Source: Betaproteobacteria bacterium
GTDB taxonomy: Bacteria; Pseudomonadota; Gammaproteobacteria; Burkholderiales; SG8-41
DNA: 25,599 nucleotides
Assembly: GCA_025356695.1 (NCBI GenBank)
Contig: JANXSE010000198.1
Span: forward strand, 1 to 25,599
Direction of reading: 5' to 3'
In this document: in pieces, positions 7,969 through 14,584 of the stretch
Layout: the number at the start of each line of letters is the position of its first letter
How positions within the stretch are numbered: position 1 is the first letter of the stretch
The notes under the pieces: generated by a model
Database searches by the model: none
What the model was told of the DNA's origin: nothing
Seen by the model: the letters and a program-made list of their open reading frames with translations, nothing else
Position numbers and translations under genes: made by a program

Positions 7969-8934
7969 TTATTGAGGTTGTATGCCAACCAGTTTCGCAA
8001 AATTCGCCTGCACAACCAGATCTTCCTTGATGAACGTATTGAATTCTTCCGGCGTCGTGCCGGTCGCGAAATAATCCGCTTCGGCGAGATAGCGGCGCGC
8101 CTCAGGCGTCGCCAGCACTCTCACCATTTCGCTGTTCATGCGGCGTACGATATCCACCGGCACACCGGCCGGAAACAACATGCCGTGCCAGCAGATGACG
8201 TTATAGCCGGGCAACCCGGCTTCCATGATGGTCGGTACCTCGGGCAGCGTCGGCAGGCGCTGCGGACCGGCGATGCCGAGCGCGCGCAAACGGCCCGAGG
8301 GCAGGTACGGCCGCGCCACCGCGGCGGTGACGAACATCATCTCGATATGCCCGCCGACGACATCGGTAAATGCCGGCGGGTTGCCCTTGTACGGCACGTG
8401 CACGAGGTCAATGCCCGCCATCGACGCGAACACCGCGGCACTGACGTGCTGCGGGCTGCCAACGCCGGCCGAAGCGTAGTTGAGCTGCCGCGGCCGCGCT
8501 TTGGCAAAGGCAATGAATTCCTTCACCGTGCGTGCCGGCACAGACGGGTGAGCAACCATCAGATTGCCGGAGGTAACGTCGATTTGTGTAATCGGCGCGA
8601 AGTCGTTGAGCGTGTCATAGGGCAGTTTCTTGTAATACGCAGCGTTGCCGGTGTGTGCACAGTTGGCGGCGAGCATTGTGTAACCGTCACGCGGCGACTT
8701 GGCAACCAGATCACTGCCCAGCGTGCCGCTGGCGCCGGGACGGTTATCGATAATGAAAGACTGTCCCATCGTTTCAGTAAGGCGCTGCGTAAAAATACGC
8801 GTCAACGTTTCGACCGGGCCGCCGGCGGGAAACGGCACGATTACGCGCACCGGTTTGACCGGATAGGTTTGGGCGTGCGCAGTTGTGATTGCAATCGCGC
8901 TCAGCCCTGCAACGAACAGGAATCTGTTTTTCAT
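7969..8934 (-). CDS. Bug/TctC-family periplasmic solute-binding protein
   Basis: 321 residues; ATG at 8934 preceded by GGGA. Signal peptide is residues 1-22 (MKNRFLFVAGLSAIAITTAHA), mature start QTYPVKPVRVIVPF. Landmarks are PAGGPVETLTRIF, IIDNRPGASGTLG, PRDGYTMLA and HVPYKGNPPAF. In the ligand loop the usual Asp of GGxxDxxxR is Glu (GGPVETLTR), the only such change among the nine copies, so its binding preference may differ. It sits 16 bases upstream of the DapA-like gene at 6933-7952 and 122 bases after the other DapA paralogue. Confidence 0.92.
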   Translation of the reverse strand: MKNRFLFVAGLSAIAITTAHAQTYPVKPVRVIVPFPAGGPVETLTRIFTQRLTETMGQSFIIDNRPGASGTLGSDLVAKSPRDGYTMLAANCAHTGNAAYYKKLPYDTLNDFAPITQIDVTSGNLMVAHPSVPARTVKEFIAFAKARPRQLNYASAGVGSPQHVSAAVFASMAGIDLVHVPYKGNPPAFTDVVGGHIEMMFVTAAVARPYLPSGRLRALGIAGPQRLPTLPEVPTIMEAGLPGYNVICWHGMLFPAGVPVDIVRRMNSEMVRVLATPEARRYLAEADYFATGTTPEEFNTFIKEDLVVQANFAKLVGIQPQ

Positions 8935-9021
8935 TTTCCCGTCTCCTCGAACAATCAGCGCCGTATGCCCCACCGCCGCCCGCCCCCGCGCTACGCGCAA
9001 GGGAGGGAGTCCCTTTGATCA

Positions 9022-9053
9022 CTCAATCTTCGATCCTGAATCCTCAATCCTGC
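9022..9053 (-). repeat. GGATT-type short tandem repeat after a stop codon
   Basis: Directly after the stop of the DapA-like gene the minus strand has four near-copies of a GGATT(G/C)A unit (CAGGATTGAGGATTCAGGAT then CGAAGATTGAG). The same type of array follows the stops at 2951 and 3934. It lies in a 122-bp spacer that also carries a C/G-rich stretch at 8965-9012. Confidence 0.5.
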
Positions 9054-9056
9054 TTT

Positions 9057-10076
9057 TCAGCACGGATTGCGGCCGACGAAATATTCGCTGTCCGGATCCG
9101 CAGTCACCGGCAGTCCGGATTTCACCAGACCGTCGCGCAGTATTTTCATGTTCTTGTCGACGATTTTCATCGTCGGCTGGCGCAAAGGCCCGCCGTTGAA
9201 GCCCGACAGCCAGCCTTCGTATTTCCAGATGTGGCGGTTGATGAAGTGCGTCGAGGTCATATAAGTGCCGCCCACATACTTGCGCGCCATGCGTGCCGGG
9301 TGGATCTGCCAATAGAGCTTCATACCCTCGTCGAACTTGCCCTCGTTCATCAATTTGAAAATACGCGGAATCATCGGCCCGTAATACTCGCTGTCGCTGG
9401 TGCCCATGAACTGCATCGGCAGGAGGCCGGCCAGCGGCAGCGCTTCGTCCTCGACCGGGAAGGTCACCACGACTTCGTGATTGTGGTTTTTCCAGGTCTG
9501 GATGAAACCGCCCAGCGTCGGCATGCCGCCCTCGGCTTTGACAGCGACGAGATTGGGTATGTCCTTGACCAGTTGCTTGATCAGTTCCGGGCTCATGCCG
9601 GCCGGATGCACGCGCTCGAAGCCCCACAGCGGCACCGGAAACAGGATGACGCCCAGCTGCGTCGAGTCACAAAACGCTTTGGTGTAATCGTAGATATCTT
9701 TTTCGGACTTGGCGTAGAAATTCGCCGGGTAACCGAGCAGCACCAGTTCGGCGCCGGCTTTTTCGGTCGCCTGTACTGCCTCGATATTTTCTTCCAGCGT
9801 GTTGAACGCGGCATGATGAATCAGCGTGAGTTTGCCGCCGGCTTCATCACGCGCCCATTGCGTGAACTGCACATACTCGGGCACCGTGATCGCGACTTCC
9901 GAAACCAGCAGCGTGCCCCAAAAACCGTATTCGATCTCCTTGCGGATATCGAAGCGTATGCCTTTTTCATTGAGTCGCTTCAAATCGCCCGAGAACGACG
10001 GGATGACCACATTGGCTACACCCTTCATGTTTTCACGCGCCCACTGTCTTGCTTCGTTTTTTTTGTAGCGAACCAT
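9057..10076 (-). CDS. Dihydrodipicolinate synthase (DapA)/N-acetylneuraminate lyase superfamily protein, paralogue 2
   Basis: 339 residues, exactly the length of the neighbour at 6933-7952 and alignable without gaps. The start has a strong GGAGGAGG ribosome-binding site. The presumed Schiff-base lysine is K180 (NLVAVKAEGG), Phe146 replaces the canonical Tyr, and the GTLLVSEVAITV segment at 54-65 is unchanged between the two copies. The C-terminal FNGGPLRQPTMKIVD is also shared. Most differences lie in residues 25-50 and 122-128, as expected if the paralogues act on different substrates. It is 47 bases downstream of the OCD-like gene and may be in its operon. Confidence 0.88.
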   Translation of the reverse strand: MVRYKKNEARQWARENMKGVANVVIPSFSGDLKRLNEKGIRFDIRKEIEYGFWGTLLVSEVAITVPEYVQFTQWARDEAGGKLTLIHHAAFNTLEENIEAVQATEKAGAELVLLGYPANFYAKSEKDIYDYTKAFCDSTQLGVILFPVPLWGFERVHPAGMSPELIKQLVKDIPNLVAVKAEGGMPTLGGFIQTWKNHNHEVVVTFPVEDEALPLAGLLPMQFMGTSDSEYYGPMIPRIFKLMNEGKFDEGMKLYWQIHPARMARKYVGGTYMTSTHFINRHIWKYEGWLSGFNGGPLRQPTMKIVDKNMKILRDGLVKSGLPVTADPDSEYFVGRNPC

Positions 10077-10123
10077 GTTGAACCTCCTCCGTACAGATTT
10101 AAATTTTTCTTATCGCACTCCGT

Positions 10124-11128
10124 TTATTTCTTGCCCTTAACCGTCAAACCCACCGGCAGTGGCGTGCCGAGACCGCGGCTGCGCGCATTCTTCAGACACA
10201 TTTCAGACACTGCAATGTCCTGCAATGCCGAACCAACCGATTTGAACAACACGATATTGTCGCTGCGCTGTTCGACCTTGTGTTTACCCTGCATCAAGTC
10301 GGCGATCGCTATCATCTTGTCGGCAAACTTCACACCCGCTTTCGCCGCCGCCAGCATATCGCCGGTTTCATGCGTCACCTCTTCCGGCACGTCGGCGACA
10401 ATGACTTCGGCCCGGCGTATCACCTCGGGATCGACCTCAATCTGCTCGGGCAGCGTCGAACCGATTGAAATCACCATGGTGCCGGGTTTCAGCCACTCGC
10501 CCTTGAGGACGGGTGATTCGTCGCGCGAACGCGCCGCGCAGATAATCAGATCGGCACCCTCGACCGCTGCCTGCGCCGAATCGACTGCGCGGCAATCGGC
10601 TTTCAGTTCTGCGGAAAATTTCTGCACAAACCGTTCGCGGCTCGCCGGCGTCGGGCTGAATACCTTGAGCGCGGTAATAGTGCGCAGCGAACCGATGGCG
10701 CTCGCATGCGCCTGCGCTTCCTGGCCAGCGCCGAGTACCGCAACGCGGATCGGCCGCTTCGGCAATATGCGGTCGGTCGTCATCGCCGTCGTGCCGGCGG
10801 TGCGCATGCCGGTGATATGTTTGCCGTCGAGCAGGCAAACGAGTTCCGCCGTCTCCTGCTCCCACAACGGAATCAGATAACTCGATTGCGGCTTGCGCGC
10901 GCGGCCAATGATCTTCACACCCATATGGCCGCCCGACGACATCGCCGACAACACGCGCAACCAGGCGTTGCCGCTGCGCGCGACCACGCGCGGCGGCACG
11001 GCAGCATCTTCCTGCGGCGCCGAGTAAGCGGCGGTGAGGCAGGCGATCACATCGCGCCAGTTCAGCAACTCGATGGTATCGGCTTCGGAAATGAACAGCA
11101 GTACATTTTGATCGGACAAGGTGGGCAC
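10124..11128 (-). CDS. Ornithine cyclodeaminase/mu-crystallin family protein
   Basis: 334 residues from a GTG start at 11128. The family are NAD(P)-dependent enzymes, including ornithine cyclodeaminase, alanine dehydrogenase and ketimine reductases. Seen are VKIIG (K72), the RTAGTTAM segment beginning at R109 that contacts substrate carboxylate, and the Rossmann motif VLGAGQEAQAHA (131-142). A later stretch VIVADVPEEVTHETGD matches the family's Asp-containing region. True OCD cannot be distinguished from ketimine/imine reductase. A TATAAT box lies 41-46 bases upstream of the start, so it may head a transcript with the DapA/Bug genes. Confidence 0.88.
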   Translation of the reverse strand: MPTLSDQNVLLFISEADTIELLNWRDVIACLTAAYSAPQEDAAVPPRVVARSGNAWLRVLSAMSSGGHMGVKIIGRARKPQSSYLIPLWEQETAELVCLLDGKHITGMRTAGTTAMTTDRILPKRPIRVAVLGAGQEAQAHASAIGSLRTITALKVFSPTPASRERFVQKFSAELKADCRAVDSAQAAVEGADLIICAARSRDESPVLKGEWLKPGTMVISIGSTLPEQIEVDPEVIRRAEVIVADVPEEVTHETGDMLAAAKAGVKFADKMIAIADLMQGKHKVEQRSDNIVLFKSVGSALQDIAVSEMCLKNARSRGLGTPLPVGLTVKGKK

Positions 11129-11168
11129 TTTCGAACAGGATTTACCGCGAAGAAATAACCTCGAAAAG

Positions 11169-11174
11169 ATTATA
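11169..11174 (-). promoter_or_regulatory. Possible -10 box for the OCD-DapA-Bug transcript
   Basis: The minus strand reads TATAAT, a perfect -10 hexamer, in the 64-bp gap before the OCD-like gene. No good -35 lies at 16-18 bases (CCTGAG at 17). A start about 7 bases downstream would give a short leader of about 34 bases. Confidence 0.4.
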
Positions 11175-11192
11175 CCGGTATCGCCGCGCCGC

Positions 11193-12554
11193 TCAGGACT
11201 GCAACAGACGGCGCAACGCGCGCACGTCGCGCAGGCGGTCGATGTTGCAGACCGCGGTGATCAAAGCCTCGGCGCGGCGTTTGCCCATCACCGGCGTAAG
11301 CAGCGCGCGACTCTTCGCGGCGACGTCTTCGCGCGTCATCGGATTGGTCGCGGTGCCGCGCACTTCGCGCGTGTGGTGGCGCAGCTTGCGGCCGTCGCGC
11401 GTGACGATTTCGGCGATCGCCTGCGTGGTCTTCGCTTTCGACAGCGCGGCACTGCCGACAATGGCGATGCGTTCGCGCAGTTTCAGCACTTTCGGATCGC
11501 GCACACGCCTAGGGCTATGCGATGCCTCGAAGCTGATGTCGCCGTCGATCAGCATGATCGCGGCAAGGTGCTGGATGTTGATGTCGGCCATGGTGCGGCC
11601 GCTGACGGTGCGCGCGCCCTGCTCGTCGAGCGTGATTTTCACGCTTTCAACATCGGCGGCACCGACCCGGTGTTTCGCCATCAGATTCGACAACGCATCG
11701 AGCGGCGCCTGGATCGGGTAACCGACCGGCCAGCGCTTGATCGCCGTTTGCATGATGTCGAAGCTGCGACCGAGGCCGGCGACGAATTGCTGCGGTTCGG
11801 CAAATCGTTCGTGCGCGTGAAAAAACCCGCGGTCGCCGGCGAACACGTCTTCAACGCCGGTAAATTTACTCGCCACCATGGTCGCCGATGTCACGCCGTT
11901 GCGCGCCGGCATGCCGCCGAAGTCGAAAGCTTTCTCGACGTGCTCGGTGTCGCGCGCCCAGCAGGAAAGCCCCGACGCCTGCTGCGCTGTATATGAGAGC
12001 AGCCAGCGCGCCTGATCTGCATTGATGCCGGCCAGTGCGCCGGCTGCTGCAGCTGCGCCGAAAGTGCCGCCATAGCTGTGGGTTGAATGCCCCGACGAAC
12101 GGAATTTTTCAATACCCAGCGCCTTCGATGTGCGTGCGCATATGTCATAGCCAACCACCACCGCGCGCAACAAAGCCATGCCGCTTGAATGCTGACGCTC
12201 CGCCATCGCCAGTGCGGCCGGCACCACCGCGCAACCCGGATGCACGAGAGCAAGGTAATAAGCGTCGTCGGTTTCATCGGCGTGCGCGAGCATGCCGTTG
12301 GCGAGTGCGGCGTTGACTGCGGTGGTGACGATACGCGTACCGACTACGCAGGCTTCGGGCGTGCCGCCCATTGCGCCTACATATTCAATCGCGCGGCGGC
12401 CGGGCAGCAGCGGCGCGCCAGACAGCATTGCCGAGAGCGTATCGAGCAGATGGTGTTTGGCGCGTTCGGTGACGCGTGCGGGCAGCGGACGGCGCACGGC
12501 GCCGGCGATGTAGGTGCTTAGCTTGCGCATGACTGGGGAAATCGTGGGTTTCAT
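11193..12554 (-). CDS. MmgE/PrpD family protein
   Basis: 453 residues with ATG at 12554; an upstream in-frame ATG at 12599 lacks family similarity. PrpD-family proteins include 2-methylcitrate dehydratase and related dehydratases or isomerases for tricarboxylic-type acids in the cytoplasm. The length (about 450-460) and conserved segments are as expected: DTLSAMLSG near residue 35-45, DETDDAYYLALVHPGC, GHSTHSYGGTFGAAAAAG and WPVGYPIQAPLDAL. The gene ends in TGA, which shows that TGA is a normal stop in this genome. There is no prpB, prpC or acnD neighbour, so a role in propionate breakdown is not supported. Confidence 0.88.
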   Translation of the reverse strand: MKPTISPVMRKLSTYIAGAVRRPLPARVTERAKHHLLDTLSAMLSGAPLLPGRRAIEYVGAMGGTPEACVVGTRIVTTAVNAALANGMLAHADETDDAYYLALVHPGCAVVPAALAMAERQHSSGMALLRAVVVGYDICARTSKALGIEKFRSSGHSTHSYGGTFGAAAAAGALAGINADQARWLLSYTAQQASGLSCWARDTEHVEKAFDFGGMPARNGVTSATMVASKFTGVEDVFAGDRGFFHAHERFAEPQQFVAGLGRSFDIMQTAIKRWPVGYPIQAPLDALSNLMAKHRVGAADVESVKITLDEQGARTVSGRTMADINIQHLAAIMLIDGDISFEASHSPRRVRDPKVLKLRERIAIVGSAALSKAKTTQAIAEIVTRDGRKLRHHTREVRGTATNPMTREDVAAKSRALLTPVMGKRRAEALITAVCNIDRLRDVRALRRLLQS

Positions 12555-12617
12555 TTCGCGTTGCCCTGTTCCAAAAATAAAGCAGTGCGTCAGAAGCAAA
12601 TTCGCCGGTGGCAGTTC

Positions 12618-12696
12618 GTAGCCCGGAAGGAGCGCAGCGTATTCCGGGACATTCGATTGCAGAACCCCGGAATACGGGTTGCTCCTTCCGGGCTAC
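12618..12696. repeat. Palindromic REP-like element
   Basis: Two 31-base arms. GTAGCCCGGAAGGAGC plus TATTCCGGG on the left is repeated as its exact reverse complement on the right; the 6 bases between these blocks differ (GCAGCG versus CGGGTT). The arms are separated by 17 bases. This is the GTAGCCCGG(A/T) type of long intergenic palindrome common in proteobacteria. It sits between the cyclase gene's end and the PrpD gene's start and could fold in the transcript. Confidence 0.8.
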
Positions 12697-12760
12697 AAGA
12701 TTCTGGGATGAGAAACCGCGCGGGATGAACGGCACGCAGTGTCCGTTCGATCCGGCGCAG

Positions 12761-12794
12761 TCGTTCCGGTGCCGCACAGCGGCGCCAGGAACGA
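12761..12794 (-). terminator. Hairpin directly after the cyclase stop codon
   Basis: On the minus strand TCGTTCC and GGAACGA enclose GCCGC-TGT-GCGGC, giving a two-part GC-rich hairpin starting 2 bases after the stop at 12797. No T-run follows, so it may be a transcript-stabilising hairpin instead of an intrinsic terminator. Confidence 0.4.
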
Positions 12795-12796
12795 CA

Positions 12797-13804
12797 CTAC
12801 TTTACTGCGTAAGGATTGACCGGCGAACCGACACCGCCTGTGATCGGCAGCGCCGGCGCGCAGAACATGAACTCGTAAACACCGTCTTCGGCGCAGGCTT
12901 TGGAGAGGGCACCGAGGTCGAAAATTTCGCCGACGGTGAGGCCCATGATCGGAATCGCAATCCAGTGCCACGGCTGGTTGGTGTCTTCGGTTTCGTTTGG
13001 CCGCACTTCGGCACCCCAGGTATCGGTGACGATAGCGGCGACTTCTTTCTTGTGCAGCCAGTCGAGCGTTTCGAAGGCAAGGCCCGGCGCGTCGCCGCCC
13101 GAGTAGCCGTCCCAGTTCTTGTCAGCGAACTTGCGCTCGACGTGGCCGGTGCGCACCAGCAGGAAGTCGCCGCGGCGCACTTCAACGCCGAGTTTGTCGG
13201 CGGTGTAATCGAGAATTTCATTGGTGACGGCAAAACCGTCCGGCAGCCATTTCATGCCGAGCGCTTTCGGCACATCGAGCAGCACGCCGCGGCCGATCAT
13301 TTTTTCCTTGGTCTTCTCGATGCCGCCCTTGGACGCGCCGGCACTTGTGACGGTGCGGCAGTCGTAGCCGTTCCACATATGGTCGTAGTACATGATATGG
13401 CCGAGGCCGTCCCACTGCGTGCCGCATTGCAGCGGCATGATGATGATGTCGTCGGTGCCGCGGATCTTGCGGTGATCGAGCACACCCGAATAAGCGTCGG
13501 TGCCGGTGCGCGTCATCAGATGGATCGGGTTGAAGCGGCCGAGCGCCGGGTATTTGGTCTTGCCGCCCTGCGGGCCGGTCTGGTCGTAGTTCAACGCCAG
13601 CGAAATCACCTGGCCTTTGGTCACGAGCTGGCAGGCATCAACGATGCAATCCGGTGTGACGAAATTCAGCGTGCCGATTTCGTCGTTCTTGCCCCAGCGG
13701 CCCCAGTTCTTCAGGCGCTTGGCGGCGGCATGAATATCTTTCCGCGTCAGTTTGCGATTTTTTTTGTCGATGGTGTTTTTAAATTTTGGTTTGCGCGCAG
13801 CCAT
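12797..13804 (-). CDS. Cyclase family protein (kynurenine formamidase-like hydrolase fold)
   Basis: 335 residues, start ATG 13804 with GAGGAG 5 bases upstream. An upstream extension in frame to 13918 lacks a ribosome site and family similarity. The cyclase family (PF04199) are metal-dependent amidohydrolase-like enzymes typified by HxGTHxDxxxH. Here the corresponding segment is QCGTQWDGLGH: both His at the first two positions are Gln while Asp and the last His are kept, so metal binding may differ or the subgroup may be distinct. The N-terminus is very basic (AARKPKFKNTIDKKNRK). No signal peptide is seen, so it is probably cytoplasmic. It is transcribed towards PrpD, with a palindrome between. 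Confidence 0.85.
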   Translation of the reverse strand: MAARKPKFKNTIDKKNRKLTRKDIHAAAKRLKNWGRWGKNDEIGTLNFVTPDCIVDACQLVTKGQVISLALNYDQTGPQGGKTKYPALGRFNPIHLMTRTGTDAYSGVLDHRKIRGTDDIIIMPLQCGTQWDGLGHIMYYDHMWNGYDCRTVTSAGASKGGIEKTKEKMIGRGVLLDVPKALGMKWLPDGFAVTNEILDYTADKLGVEVRRGDFLLVRTGHVERKFADKNWDGYSGGDAPGLAFETLDWLHKKEVAAIVTDTWGAEVRPNETEDTNQPWHWIAIPIMGLTVGEIFDLGALSKACAEDGVYEFMFCAPALPITGGVGSPVNPYAVK

Positions 13805-13857
13805 GACTACTCCTCTAGATACGGATATTGAACAGGGGGATGCAAAACGGAAAGGGA

Positions 13858-13887
13858 AGTCTAGCAAATTGTGAAGCGGTGCGTGAA
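13858..13887 (-). promoter_or_regulatory. Possible sigma-70 promoter for the cyclase gene
   Basis: On the minus strand TTCACG (13887-13882), an 18-base spacer and TAGACT (13863-13858) lie about 50 bases before the cyclase ATG and downstream of the terminator that closes the preceding operon. Confidence 0.35.
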
Positions 13888-13934
13888 CCACCGCGCAATC
13901 GGCACGGAGCAAAGCCATTGAGGGCGGGGAACTG

Positions 13935-13982
13935 CAAAAAACGATGCCGCCGTCCCGGCCCGTTGCAGGCAGGGACGGCGGC
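13935..13982 (-). terminator. Intrinsic terminator of the thioredoxin-peroxiredoxin operon
   Basis: On the minus strand GCCGCCGTCCC and GGGACGGCGGC form a perfect 11-bp stem with a 15-base loop, followed within a few bases by TTTTTT. It begins 4 bases after the stop codon at 13987. It therefore closes the reading frame that lies beyond the in-frame TGA of the peroxiredoxin, supporting that this downstream part is a real gene end. Confidence 0.88.
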
Positions 13983-13986
13983 AGGA

Positions 13987-14544
13987 TTACTTCAGCTTCG
14001 ACAAAACTTCCAGCATCTCGTCATTGGGCACGAGTCCGCGCGGGTCGGTCACCCGCGCATAAACCACGACGCCATTCTTGTCGACAATGAACCACGAACG
14101 CTTTGAGCGCAGATACTGCGGGATGCGCGCTGGATCATTTGCAGCCGTTGCATCGTCATTGAGCACGCCATAAGCACGTGAAATCTGGCGGCGAAAATCG
14201 GTGAGCAACGGATAAGTCAGGCCGAGCTTCTGGCCCCACGCCTTGTTGGCGTCATTGAAGTCAACACTGATGCCCAGGACCTGGGCATTTGCGGCTTCGA
14301 ACTTGGGAAGATCAAGTTGGAAAGCCAGCGCTTCCTGCGTTCAAGTGTTGGTGAATGCGCCGATGTAAAAGAAAAGTATCGTATTTTTCTTGCCGGCGAA
14401 ATCTGCGAGCGCAATGTCCTTGCCCGTAGTAGACGGCGCCGAAAACGCCGGGGCTTTATCGCCGACCTCTATCGCCGCTGCCGCCGCTGCCCATGCCACC
14501 AGCAGAAAACCTGCCAACAACTGTCGCCATCGTGTTGCCTGCAT
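13987..14544 (-). CDS. Exported peroxiredoxin with predicted selenocysteine at the catalytic position (in-frame TGA 14341-14343)
   Basis: Read through one TGA, this is a 185-residue AhpC/TSA-type peroxiredoxin, a peroxide reductase. The start ATG 14544 has GGGGGG just upstream; a longer start at 14568 is less likely. Residues 1-24 are a signal peptide (cut about AAA|IEVG), so it acts outside the cytoplasm. Domain landmarks are APAFSAPSTTGK (31-42), FFYIGAFTNT-U68-TQEALAF, VLGISVDFND and the conserved Arg149 in KRSWFIVDKNG. U68 occupies the peroxidatic Cys site: family motif TxxC with Thr at -3, although the usual Pro is Ile61. There is no Cys at all in the mature chain, so it is a one-Sec enzyme needing an outside reductant, plausibly the UxxC protein encoded 40 bases upstream. 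A terminator follows the TAA. The alternative, a nonsense-mutated pseudogene, is unlikely because the frame and conservation continue for 117 residues. Confidence 0.87.
14293..14326 (-). promoter_or_regulatory. Candidate SECIS hairpin of the peroxiredoxin gene
   Basis: Starting 15 bases after the TGA, GGCTT pairs with AAGCC and, inside a small internal loop, AACTTG pairs with CAAGTT. The apical loop begins 29 bases after the TGA, within the range of bacterial SECIS elements. A G opens the loop only if the last G-C pair is unpaired (GATCTTCCC). The fit is therefore moderate. Confidence 0.5.
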
Positions 14545-14584
14545 AAGACCCCCCATGGTTAATTGCACTTACAACAAATCAATT

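Noticed and set aside
8889..10880. A 663-codon open frame on the plus strand opposite the Bug, DapA-like and OCD genes.
   Set aside because: It is antisense to three well-supported genes and shows no family similarity. Long open antisense frames are common in high-GC codon-biased DNA.
14319..14335. An alternative hairpin close to the peroxiredoxin TGA (GGAAGC / GCTTTCC with a bulged T and loop GCTG).
   Set aside because: It has a G-first loop and a bulged U like E. coli SECIS, but its loop starts only 12 bases after the TGA, closer than known bacterial SECIS loops. Kept only as a second choice.
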